From Ignavibacteriales bacterium (GTDB taxonomy: Bacteria > Bacteroidota > Ignavibacteria > UBA10030 > SZUA-254), in assembly GCA_016214905.1 (NCBI GenBank), contig JACRMQ010000001.1, positions 1 to 64,000 on the forward strand: a stretch of DNA of 64,000 nt, given 5' to 3'. Each line of letters starts with the position of its first letter. The stretch's first letter is position 1. Position numbers and translations under genes: made by a program. The notes under the pieces were generated by a model. The model was not told the origin of the DNA. It saw only the letters and a program-made list of their open reading frames with translations, and ran no database searches. Shown one piece after another: positions 44,593 to 52,870 of this stretch.

Positions 44593-47004
44593 TCATTCCT
44601 TGCGCCATTGTATTGTCTGCCATCTAAATCCATCCGATTCCATAATTATCGCACCATCTATATCGGTTCGATGAGTTGTTATCGACCGTTCCTTAAATCT
44701 ATTTAACACAGTTGGTGATGGATGACCGAATTTGTTATATTTACCAACCGATATTATTGCTGAAGATGGTTTTATGTATTCTAATAATTCATCTGTCGAA
44801 CCTGTTTTACTTCCGTGATGAGATACTTTCAACAGTTCGCTCTTCAGCCATCCACCATATATTTTTGTAACATTTTTATCAATCTCTTTTTCCGCATCTC
44901 CCATCAGCAACAAGGAATTATTTTTGTGAATAATCCGCAAGACTATTGAAGCATTGTTTACATTTTTATTGTCAATACCTGAATCAGACGGTGAAACGGT
45001 GTAAACTCGGACCGTGGATGATGAGTATAGATTCATACCCCGGTGAATTATCTTTCGATTTAATCCAAGAGAATCTGTTAAACTGATATATTCTTCGCAT
45101 AAAGTCGATGAACATTTCATACTTGATTCGTATATCTGACTGACCGGTATCTGACGTAAAAGACTAGGCACTCCACCCAAATGGTCTGCATCCGGATGAG
45201 TTATAACGAGACGATCGATTTTTTGCACTTGTCGATATTTTAATAATGGCAGTATGAATCTATTAGCTGCATCAATATTGAAAGTTCGTGGACCGGCATC
45301 AATCAGCATATTACTACCCTCAGGATATTCAATATAAATTGCATCACCCTGCCCAACATCAAGAAATGTGACACGTAAAGGTTTTTCTTTAAGCGTACTT
45401 ATTAAAGATGAAATCATCATCACGTTCAATAAAATAAGTGTGACTATCGCTAATTTCCCTCGCAGTCCTTTTTTATAAAAATTAAAAATAACAACTATGA
45501 AAATGTAAAAATATATCGCATCGATAGTTTGTAATCTTAAATCGGAGAAGGCATACGGTATTGAACCGAACCAATCAACCATTTTCAACATAATTTGGGT
45601 GCACAGTTTGGCACTTTCGGCATAGATCGATCCTATCCAATTAGATGCAAATGAGAAAGCAACCGAGGTCATTCCGATGATAAGGATAAGATTGGAAAGC
45701 GGGACTATTATCAGGTTTGCGGCAAAACTTATTATTGATATTTTTCCGAAGTAGATTGATGTGAATGGAAGCGTTCCTATTCCGGCGGCGAGAGTAACTC
45801 CAAACGACAGAATCAGGAAGTTCACCAATCTATTGGATATTATTTTTTCAGGCAGGTATTTTTTTACGTATATGATTTTGGGATAAAGATAGACCATTGA
45901 TAATACTGCCATATATGAAAGTTGAAAACCGGGAAGCAGCAATTGCTTGGAATCGATTACGAGTAAGATTACAGCAGAAACGGCAAGAGTATTATAAATA
46001 TCTGTTTTTTGTTCCAAAAGTTTGCCGATCAAGAAGACAACCGCCATGATAACAGATCGGCTGACAGATGGTGAGTTTCCTGTGAGATAATTGTAATAGA
46101 CAAGAGCCAAGCAAGTAATTAGAATGCTTGCTTTCTCAGGTAATCGCATCAATTGTAAAACCGCAAGAAGAATAAGCACAATAATCGCAACATGTAAACC
46201 CGAGACTGCAAGTATGTGCATAACACCGCTGTTGATGAATGCGGTTTTAACTTCCGCAGATATTTCACTCCTCTCTCCAACAATCAACCCTTTTAAAAAT
46301 TTCGCTTCCTCCCCGCCTATCAACAAATCCAACTTTTCAGTAACCGCTTTTCTGACAGGATATACGAATAAAGAATTGAATGTATTTTGTTCAATCCCTA
46401 CAAGCGAACTGTCATCAAGTTTTTCAGGGAAGAATCTCGCGTGTATATCCAAAAGACTTAGATAATATTTTAAATCAAACTCACCCGGATTACGGGCAGT
46501 TCGTACCGTGGACATTTCCCCCTTTAATCTGAGCCGCACACCGTAATTGAGTTTCGCTTTTGCAGATTCATCGACAGCAGAATTTAACACTGAGACGTAC
46601 AGATCACCTGATACATTTCTCATCTGTGAATCGATTACGATTTTTTGAACATTCAGAATAAAACGAATCGATTGGGCACTCTTCCTCGGCAACTCCACAA
46701 CAATTCCTTCTACGATTACAGGACGTGCAATATTGGAATATTCAGAAATATCATCAATCGACCTGTAGTTTGAATCGAAAGACATCTTTGATGAACCGAA
46801 TAAAATTAAAAGAACGAAAATAATAATTTGTCTTTTATCTTTTGTCCGATTGACCATACCGGCTATAAAATAGATCGCGACAACTGCGCAGCTAATTAAA
46901 AGCAGGATAAGTAGAGGAATGTTGTAATAGTAAGATAATATAATTCCGATGCAATACGGTATCAGGAACTTCATCGCAGGTTTCGTATTGAACATCGCCC
47001 CCAT
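44593..47004 (-). CDS. comEC: DNA internalisation competence protein ComEC/Rec2
   Basis: 803 residues, inner-membrane channel that carries single-stranded DNA into the cell during transformation. N-terminal membrane segments, an extracytoplasmic OB-like region (about 85-215), the competence channel domain with SGVMHILAVSGLHVAIIVLI near 255, and a C-terminal metallo-beta-lactamase domain with TFLDVGQGDAIYIEYP, VITHPDADHLGG and KVSHHGSKTGSTDE near the end. All three domains are present, so it looks functional. No other competence or type IV pilus gene lies in the window. Confidence 0.95.
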   Translation of the reverse strand: MGAMFNTKPAMKFLIPYCIGIILSYYYNIPLLILLLISCAVVAIYFIAGMVNRTKDKRQIIIFVLLILFGSSKMSFDSNYRSIDDISEYSNIARPVIVEGIVVELPRKSAQSIRFILNVQKIVIDSQMRNVSGDLYVSVLNSAVDESAKAKLNYGVRLRLKGEMSTVRTARNPGEFDLKYYLSLLDIHARFFPEKLDDSSLVGIEQNTFNSLFVYPVRKAVTEKLDLLIGGEEAKFLKGLIVGERSEISAEVKTAFINSGVMHILAVSGLHVAIIVLILLAVLQLMRLPEKASILITCLALVYYNYLTGNSPSVSRSVIMAVVFLIGKLLEQKTDIYNTLAVSAVILLVIDSKQLLLPGFQLSYMAVLSMVYLYPKIIYVKKYLPEKIISNRLVNFLILSFGVTLAAGIGTLPFTSIYFGKISIISFAANLIIVPLSNLILIIGMTSVAFSFASNWIGSIYAESAKLCTQIMLKMVDWFGSIPYAFSDLRLQTIDAIYFYIFIVVIFNFYKKGLRGKLAIVTLILLNVMMISSLISTLKEKPLRVTFLDVGQGDAIYIEYPEGSNMLIDAGPRTFNIDAANRFILPLLKYRQVQKIDRLVITHPDADHLGGVPSLLRQIPVSQIYESSMKCSSTLCEEYISLTDSLGLNRKIIHRGMNLYSSSTVRVYTVSPSDSGIDNKNVNNASIVLRIIHKNNSLLLMGDAEKEIDKNVTKIYGGWLKSELLKVSHHGSKTGSTDELLEYIKPSSAIISVGKYNKFGHPSPTVLNRFKERSITTHRTDIDGAIIMESDGFRWQTIQWRKE

Positions 47005-47017
47005 TACAGTACTTACC

Positions 47018-47935
47018 TCATGATTTCAGGAACTCTAAAATTGCAGGGGTTACATCTGTAATTTTCTTTATTGTTTTCGTCAACAGATGATGATTTTTGC
47101 CGAATGCGAAAAACGGAACTGGGTTTCTTGTATGACTTTTTGTTGAAAGATCTTCAATATTTCCATGATCGCTGGTAATTACCAACACCATTTTATTCTG
47201 ATCCATATTCTCAACGATCTGCCCGATAAATGAATCAATTTTTTCTAACACACTAACTGCCTGATGCATTGACTGGCTATGCCCCGCATGATCTGTATAA
47301 AAATATTCAAACAGAACAAAATTGCATCGTTCGGCAATTTTAATAAATCGTTTTGCCGCTTGTCCAACGGTGATTGGAGTAATATCTGGATATCCGAGAT
47401 TATCCCATCTATCGTTCGTAATATCCGCAGACAATCCATGATGATTTCTAAGGGTTTCAGCATCGTTTAATGGTGATCCTGTCGATCTCCACGCGTATGA
47501 TATTGCCGCGTCGCGATTGTGTGTGGCTATGTAATCGAAGTATTGTCTCGGAAAAGCGTTCGCGTAACATGATCGATAACCATCATCACGCAATTGCCGG
47601 AATATATTCTTCTCTTCTACGATCGATTTTAAAGAGGAATAAAGATACGGACCGAAATGTTTACCTATAACTTTTGCCGTGTTCACACCTGTTAATAATG
47701 CCGATTGTCCCGTACCGCTTTGCGGTAACCCTGATACACCCAGTGTTGCATTGATTGCGACATAAGAACATTCTTCATTCCTGAAATGATTCGATTTCTT
47801 AGATGGGATATTTCCATCGAAATATTTGTTTAAAGAATTCATGTTAGCATTAAAGCAAGGATTTATCTTTGGATTCTTCGATCCTACTCCTAATCCATCA
47901 ACAAAAACCATCATCACATGTTTATCCGATTTCAT
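47018..47935 (-). CDS. Metalloenzyme-superfamily protein (phosphopentomutase/alkaline phosphatase-like)
   Basis: 305 residues. MMVFVDGLGVGSKNPKINP at the start, GLPQSGTGQSALLTGVN with a threonine/serine where the superfamily has its phosphorylated residue, FEYFYTDHAGH and ITSDHGNIEDLSTKSHTRNP are the metal-binding motifs shared with phosphoglycerate mutase iPGM, phosphopentomutase and alkaline phosphatase. Shorter than those enzymes, and the exact substrate is not clear. Overlaps the upstream peptidase-MA-like gene by ATGA and precedes comEC by 13 bp. Confidence 0.82.
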   Translation of the reverse strand: MKSDKHVMMVFVDGLGVGSKNPKINPCFNANMNSLNKYFDGNIPSKKSNHFRNEECSYVAINATLGVSGLPQSGTGQSALLTGVNTAKVIGKHFGPYLYSSLKSIVEEKNIFRQLRDDGYRSCYANAFPRQYFDYIATHNRDAAISYAWRSTGSPLNDAETLRNHHGLSADITNDRWDNLGYPDITPITVGQAAKRFIKIAERCNFVLFEYFYTDHAGHSQSMHQAVSVLEKIDSFIGQIVENMDQNKMVLVITSDHGNIEDLSTKSHTRNPVPFFAFGKNHHLLTKTIKKITDVTPAILEFLKS

Positions 47936-48666
47936 TCCCGAACCGGATTTTTTAAATCAAGTATCCACGCTTTTTCAATTTCCCTCATCGACTCGTTGAA
48001 GACAGCCGGAAATGTTTCCTCAATGGTTTTCCCTTCGCGGAATCTTTTTATCGTAGCATCAACTTTTTGCTCGCCAAACCTTTCTAACAGGAACTGGATT
48101 GTCGATCCCAGCTTAGCGTAAAGATCTCTTAAACCTTTTTTATCCAATGTTCTGGCGTAATCCTCACCTAGGTCGGCTAAGGTAGATATATTCAATTGAA
48201 CAGGTCTGCCGAATTTCTCCACATCGTTTCCTGCCATTAATGAATACGCTTCGGCGAACCATGGCGGGCAAGCAGGTATCTGATCAAGTAAAGCGCGTGA
48301 AATGATCTTGCACAAAACATTATCGATATTTTCCCTTTTCTCTCTTTCATCGAAAGACACAACATAAAGTTTATCGTTTTTATAATCGCCGTCTTCAAAA
48401 ACTTTCGAACCCGATTCATATTTCATTCGTGCTGCGGTTGCCAGGATAAATAAAGTTTTCTTTTCTAAAAATCCAAACCCGAATTTGCTCCGGTAACGTT
48501 CATATATTTTTTCGGATGACGAAATGATATTTCTTAACTCATCCTTCGGTATCGATTTTTCAAACTTAATATTAAAATATTTAGATGACGTTGATTGCAG
48601 CACCCTGAGTTGAGGAAATACAACCTGAGAAAACAGCAATATCACAATCATTAATCGCATCAGCAT
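47932..48666 (-). CDS. Secreted peptidase-MA-like protein without the HExxH motif
   Basis: 244 residues. Signal peptide (IVILLFSQVVFPQ). The overall layout, and especially PPWFAEAYSLMAGNDVEKFG, resembles the gluzincin peptidase MA family, in which HExxH sits about 20 residues before (P)xWFxEGxA. In that place this protein has CKIISRALLDQIPACPPW, with no histidine pair, so if related it is probably inactive as a protease. The downstream metalloenzyme gene overlaps it by 4 bp; dtd ends 25 bp upstream. Function unknown. Confidence 0.55.
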   Translation of the reverse strand: MLMRLMIVILLFSQVVFPQLRVLQSTSSKYFNIKFEKSIPKDELRNIISSSEKIYERYRSKFGFGFLEKKTLFILATAARMKYESGSKVFEDGDYKNDKLYVVSFDEREKRENIDNVLCKIISRALLDQIPACPPWFAEAYSLMAGNDVEKFGRPVQLNISTLADLGEDYARTLDKKGLRDLYAKLGSTIQFLLERFGEQKVDATIKRFREGKTIEETFPAVFNESMREIEKAWILDLKNPVRE

Positions 48667-48691
48667 TTTATTCCTTTCAAATTGAATATCG

Positions 48692-49138
48692 TTATTTACT
48701 CTCGATCATTACTGTTACAGGACCGTCATTTATGAGGTGTACGTTCATCATTGCGCGGAATTTACCTGTTTTGACTTTATCTTCGCCAAGTTCATTGCGC
48801 AAATGATAAACAAATTTATCGTACAATGATTCAGCCAGTCCCGGTTGAGCGGCTGTGCTGTAACTGGGTCTGTTACCGCGTGTTGTATCGCCGTAAAGTG
48901 TAAATTGCGAAATTACCAACGCTTCACCTTGGATATCTTTCACAGATAAATTCATTTTATCTCCGTTATCTTCAAATATCCTCAGATTACTGCAGCGCGA
49001 AGCAAGGTAGCGGGCTTCTTCTTCAGTGTCGTTGTGTTTAACGCCAAGTAATATCAAAATACCTCTGCCGATCGCACCAATCATTCCACCATCCACATCA
49101 ACGCTCGATTGTTTAACTCTTTGGATCAATACTCTCAT
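48692..49138 (-). CDS. dtd: D-aminoacyl-tRNA deacylase
   Basis: Removes D-amino acids wrongly attached to tRNA. 148 residues: MRVLIQRVKQSSVDVDGG at the start, the catalytic SQFTLYGDTTRGNRP near 78 and the cross-subunit motif NDGPVTVMIES at the end, both conserved in the DTD fold. It follows prmC with a 3-nt gap, so the two are co-translated. Confidence 0.96.
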   Translation of the reverse strand: MRVLIQRVKQSSVDVDGGMIGAIGRGILILLGVKHNDTEEEARYLASRCSNLRIFEDNGDKMNLSVKDIQGEALVISQFTLYGDTTRGNRPSYSTAAQPGLAESLYDKFVYHLRNELGEDKVKTGKFRAMMNVHLINDGPVTVMIESK

Positions 49139-49141
49139 TTA

Positions 49142-50023
49142 TTAGCTTCGCCCTGCTTTCACAACTCTTTTGATTCCGTTATAATCCTTGAAAGATTCGA
49201 TTTCAGAATATTTATCATTCTCAAATATTCTTTTGACTACCTCTGCCTGGTTATAACCGACCTCCACGAATATCGATCCGGTATTATTTAAGACCGTATG
49301 ACCTAACTTAGAAATCATTCGATAAAAAGATAGTCCATCGCCATAATCGGTGTAAGAATATTCGGGTTCAAAAAGCCGGACTTCCGGTTGAAGTGTTTCG
49401 AGTTCGTTCTTCGGTATGTATGGTGGATTTGAAACGATGATATCAAATTTATCTTGCGCGAATCTTTCGTTCATGAAATCGGTTTGAACAAATTTTACTC
49501 TATCAGAAACACCCGCTAACGTTGCGTTCTGTTTCGCAACCTCAAGCGCATCCGCACTTCTATCGATAGCAGTAACCACGGAATCAGGAATCATTTTTGC
49601 CAAGCTGATCGCGATGCAACCCGATCCGGTGCCGATATCTAAGATGGAGATATTTTTCAATATTGATGTTTTGCAATGGTTTAAAACAGATACAACCAAT
49701 ACTTCTGTGTCGGGACGTGGAATGAGAACTGCAGGATTAACCTCGAACCGAATTCCCATAAACTCAGTATAGCCGAGGATATACTGCACCGGTTCGTGTT
49801 TCAATCTTCTATTGAAAAATGATTTATATTTTGCTAACTCATCAGGTGATAAGATTTTGTCAAACTTCAGGTACAAATCGATCCTCTTAAGATCAAGCGT
49901 ATGGGCAAGCATCAACTCCGCATTGAGCCGTGCATCATCGATTCCTTTTTCTGAAAGATAATTCGCGCTCCATTCAATGAGCTTGAGTATAGTCCAGTTT
50001 TGTTCTTCTTCTCTTTTCATCAT
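49142..50023 (-). CDS. prmC: Peptide chain release factor N5-glutamine methyltransferase
   Basis: 293 residues from the first of two adjacent ATGs at 50023, with AAGGA close upstream; the frame extends to TTG at 50068 but that segment is hydrophobic and unlike PrmC. The N-terminal helical domain has ARLNAELMLAHTL; the Rossmann domain has DIGTGSGCIAISLA (SAM) and VSNPPYIP (glutamine binding). It methylates the GGQ glutamine of release factors 1 and 2. First gene of the prmC-dtd-MA-like-metalloenzyme-comEC run. Confidence 0.95.
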   Translation of the reverse strand: MMKREEEQNWTILKLIEWSANYLSEKGIDDARLNAELMLAHTLDLKRIDLYLKFDKILSPDELAKYKSFFNRRLKHEPVQYILGYTEFMGIRFEVNPAVLIPRPDTEVLVVSVLNHCKTSILKNISILDIGTGSGCIAISLAKMIPDSVVTAIDRSADALEVAKQNATLAGVSDRVKFVQTDFMNERFAQDKFDIIVSNPPYIPKNELETLQPEVRLFEPEYSYTDYGDGLSFYRMISKLGHTVLNNTGSIFVEVGYNQAEVVKRIFENDKYSEIESFKDYNGIKRVVKAGRS

Positions 50024-50110
50024 AATTCCTTGTGGAATGAAGATAATAAGGAAGGAGAAATAAAACAAACCGACGGCTGGAAGGAAGATCGTCCACCCAC
50101 CTTTACATTA

Positions 50111-50279
50111 AAACCTCCGGTATCTTTCTCGTTACTCTTTTGAAGATATTGGAGGTCTAACAGGTTAGCTTTCAATCTCCCCATCTACGAGGGGGAGATT
50201 ATAGAAGGGGTCGAAATAAATAAGCAAATAAAATCTCCAACATTTTCTTGAGACCACCCAAATTAAATAACGGAGGTTT
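50111..50279. repeat. Inverted-repeat-bounded intergenic segment
   Basis: In the 264 bp between prmC and the SpoIIE gene, AAACCTCCGGTAT (50111-50123) and ATAACGGAGGTTT (50267-50279) are inverted copies with one mismatch, bounding 169 bp. Inside are a 9-bp hairpin, AATCTCCCC/GGGGAGATT (50174-50182 and 50192-50200), and an extra CTCC/GGAG arm near 50151. No open reading frame of note. It may be a MITE-like or other dispersed element; copy number cannot be seen here. Confidence 0.45.
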
Positions 50280-50287
50280 GCGTAAAT

Positions 50288-52024
50288 TCAATTTGCTTTC
50301 AACACAACAATCGTAATATCATCGGATTGAGAGGTATTAGCACTGTGCAGTTTTACAGAATCGACAAGGTTATTAAGAACCGTCTCAGCATCATCAGTCC
50401 GATGCTGCGTTACTAATGAGCACAGACGTTCGTCACCGAATTCTACATTATCGCTGTTCATAGATTCATTTACGCCGTCTGTAAACAGTACAAGCAAATC
50501 GTCTTTCTCTAAAGTTACTTCGCCATCATTGTATGATATACCGGTGTTCATAATACCAAGTATCATTCCACCTTTGTCGAGCAATTCCAACGAGCCATCA
50601 GCGTGAACAAGTATCGGCGGATTATGTCCGGCGTTCACATATTTGAATATCTTCGACTCGGTATCTAATATCCCCCAGAAAAATGTAATGAATCTGCCAT
50701 TCGATGTGTTTTCATAGATAAGATCGTTCACGCGCTTAGTCAATTCCGAAAGCGACAGTCCAAGCGGCACCAACGCCCTAATTGTTGCTTGCAAACTTGC
50801 CATTAAGAGTGATGCCGGAGTCCCTTTGCCCGATACATCGCCAATCGCGATTACGAAATGCTTGGAACTCAGTTTGATAACATCGTAATAATCGCCACCC
50901 ACTTGCTTGGAAGATATATTTACGGCGGCAATATCGAATGACGGAATTTTTGGTAAAACTGCCGGTAATAACCCTTTTTGAATCTCCCTCGCGATTATCA
51001 ATTCATCTTCCATCTTTTGCTTCTCGATAGCATCGTTGAATAATCTAACGTTATCGAGCGATATCATCGCCAAATTGCCGAGTGAAGAGAGAAACTCCAA
51101 ATCTTTTTGAGTGTATGTGTCTTGGTTTAACTTCTCACCGAGTGCCAACAATCCTTTTGTTTGCTGTTGAAGCTGCAACGGAATGATCGCTTCTATCCCG
51201 GCATTCTCAAGCCATCCCTGCCATTTCTTTTCTGTTTTACTGTTCATCTCGCTAACGAGCATCGGCCTGGTTAACGATGGAATATATTGACAAACATCCT
51301 CCCTATTTTTTCTGTCAAGTTTTTCTGCGACCACATTCATCGTTCCGTTCTCTTCAAGACAAAGGAAGTAGCGGTTAACTCCGATTTGTCCCATTACCGA
51401 GAATATTAAAAGTTTGATAAGTCTGTTCTTCTCTAAAACAGAATTGAATTCTTTCCCCACTTCAAAAAGAGTATTCAACTCCTGGATCTTCCTGTCGAGT
51501 TGACGGTTTACAACGCTCAATTCTTGTATGAACAAACCTTTTTCAATAGCGACTGCGGCAATATTCGCGATAGATTTGATGTAAAGAATTTCTTTATCTG
51601 TCAACTTTGTTCTGTTCCCGGGAGTGATGCCGGCAATTCCAACGATACGGTCACGCGCCACTAACGGTATCAGCATAGTAATGCCGATAGTTTGAAAATC
51701 TTTTATCCATTGATAACGTCGTTTATCTTCTTTACCGACGAAAATAATCCGTTTGGGGATTTTAGAAATCTTCCATTCTGTCTTTGATGAATCGGTGTGT
51801 ATTCCTTTAGCAATTTCTGTTTTGAAAATATTGGTACGATTTTCGAGAATGACTATCCCTTTTAGGGACAGAAATTTCCCCATCATGGTAAGAAGAAAAT
51901 GATTAAAGATAAATGTAAGATCGAGCGAAGCATTCACGACTGAACTGAACTCGAAGAGAGATGTCAGCTCAAACGCGTTTTCAGTTTTGATTTGATTTTT
52001 GGATTTTTCCTTCATTGCCGCCAT
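50288..52024 (-). CDS. GAF-domain SpoIIE/RsbU-type PP2C phosphatase
   Basis: 578 residues. Two GAF-like sensory domains, at about 20-165 and 185-330, then a short coiled linker (IEKQKMEDELIIAREIQKGLLP) and the PP2C/SpoIIE domain from about 345 with VGGDYYDVIKLS, VAIGDVSGKGTPASLLMA, AGHNPPILV, FTDGVNESMN and DDITIVVLK, holding the metal-binding aspartates. It presumably dephosphorylates the STAS protein encoded two genes upstream. No membrane segment. Last gene of the partner-switching operon, 1 bp after the kinase gene. Confidence 0.9.
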   Translation of the reverse strand: MAAMKEKSKNQIKTENAFELTSLFEFSSVVNASLDLTFIFNHFLLTMMGKFLSLKGIVILENRTNIFKTEIAKGIHTDSSKTEWKISKIPKRIIFVGKEDKRRYQWIKDFQTIGITMLIPLVARDRIVGIAGITPGNRTKLTDKEILYIKSIANIAAVAIEKGLFIQELSVVNRQLDRKIQELNTLFEVGKEFNSVLEKNRLIKLLIFSVMGQIGVNRYFLCLEENGTMNVVAEKLDRKNREDVCQYIPSLTRPMLVSEMNSKTEKKWQGWLENAGIEAIIPLQLQQQTKGLLALGEKLNQDTYTQKDLEFLSSLGNLAMISLDNVRLFNDAIEKQKMEDELIIAREIQKGLLPAVLPKIPSFDIAAVNISSKQVGGDYYDVIKLSSKHFVIAIGDVSGKGTPASLLMASLQATIRALVPLGLSLSELTKRVNDLIYENTSNGRFITFFWGILDTESKIFKYVNAGHNPPILVHADGSLELLDKGGMILGIMNTGISYNDGEVTLEKDDLLVLFTDGVNESMNSDNVEFGDERLCSLVTQHRTDDAETVLNNLVDSVKLHSANTSQSDDITIVVLKAN

Positions 52025-52025
52025 A

Positions 52026-52454
52026 TCATCCCACAGCGGTCGACATCTTTTTCATAAGATGAACTTCACATTTTTTATCGTCACGGATTTTATATTCAAC
52101 ACTATCCATCAGCAAACGCATAAGGTGAATTCCCAAACCGCCGCGCCGTGGATGCACGAGGTATTCTTTCATATCCGGCGATTTTATTAATTTCGGATCG
52201 AGCAATTTCCCCTGATGGGTAATAATCACCTCGAACTGTTGTTTATTAGTCAATACCTTTATCTCCAATTCCTTATTGGGTGCGTATTCATACGCATGTT
52301 TGATGATGTTGGTGCATGCCTCATCAACAGCGAGCGATATTTTACTCACCGTCTCATCATCGAAACCGAAATTGCGCGCGGCGTCGGATACAAATTCGCG
52401 CACAACACTCAGTTTTTCGGTATTGCTTGATATATTCAATATAGATGTTATCAT
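52026..52454 (-). CDS. RsbW-type serine kinase/anti-sigma factor
   Basis: 142 residues of the HATPase_c (GHKL) fold: N box EACTNIIKHAYEYAP near 48, a G1-type HPRRGGLGIHLMRLLMDSVEY near the C-terminus. It phosphorylates the STAS antagonist and may sequester a sigma factor or another partner. It lies 45 bp downstream of the STAS gene and 1 bp before the SpoIIE gene. Confidence 0.9.
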   Translation of the reverse strand: MITSILNISSNTEKLSVVREFVSDAARNFGFDDETVSKISLAVDEACTNIIKHAYEYAPNKELEIKVLTNKQQFEVIITHQGKLLDPKLIKSPDMKEYLVHPRRGGLGIHLMRLLMDSVEYKIRDDKKCEVHLMKKMSTAVG

Positions 52455-52499
52455 TTCTATTGTCTCATCACTTTCCGGGCATTAAGTATTTCTTAATGA

Positions 52500-52853
52500 T
52501 TATTTTATCGAACAAAATTTTTGAATCGCCTCCGCTTCGTCCGATGTAATATCATACAAGAGCGGAAATCCCAATAAATCGAAAACATTATATATCTTTG
52601 AAGACATATTCGACAGTTTTATATCTCCGTTGTTTTTTCTAACGTCTTCAATGTACGCCATGAAAACGCCCAAACCCGCGCTGCTGATGTAGTTCAGGTC
52701 TTTGCAATTCACAACGATATTAAAGACTTTTTTATCGATGAGAGTTTGAAATAATTTTTCTAACTCGGGTGCCGTATGCGCATCGAGATAACCTTTTAAA
52801 TCTACCACTTGTATTTTTTGATTCTCTCGAATTGCGACTTTAAAATTACTCAT
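52500..52853 (-). CDS. STAS-domain anti-sigma factor antagonist
   Basis: 117 residues from ATG at 52853, preceded by TGGAG with a 6-nt gap; an upstream ATG at 52865 overlaps that site and is less likely. The STAS fold is clear: VAIRENQKIQVVDLKGYLDAHTA at the start and the phosphorylation loop VNCKDLNYISSAGLGVFMAY, whose serine is the target of the kinase. Encoded between the two phosphatases and beside the kinase, a full partner switch. Confidence 0.93.
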   Translation of the reverse strand: MSNFKVAIRENQKIQVVDLKGYLDAHTAPELEKLFQTLIDKKVFNIVVNCKDLNYISSAGLGVFMAYIEDVRKNNGDIKLSNMSSKIYNVFDLLGFPLLYDITSDEAEAIQKFCSIK

Positions 52854-52870
52854 AATTGACTCCATTTATT

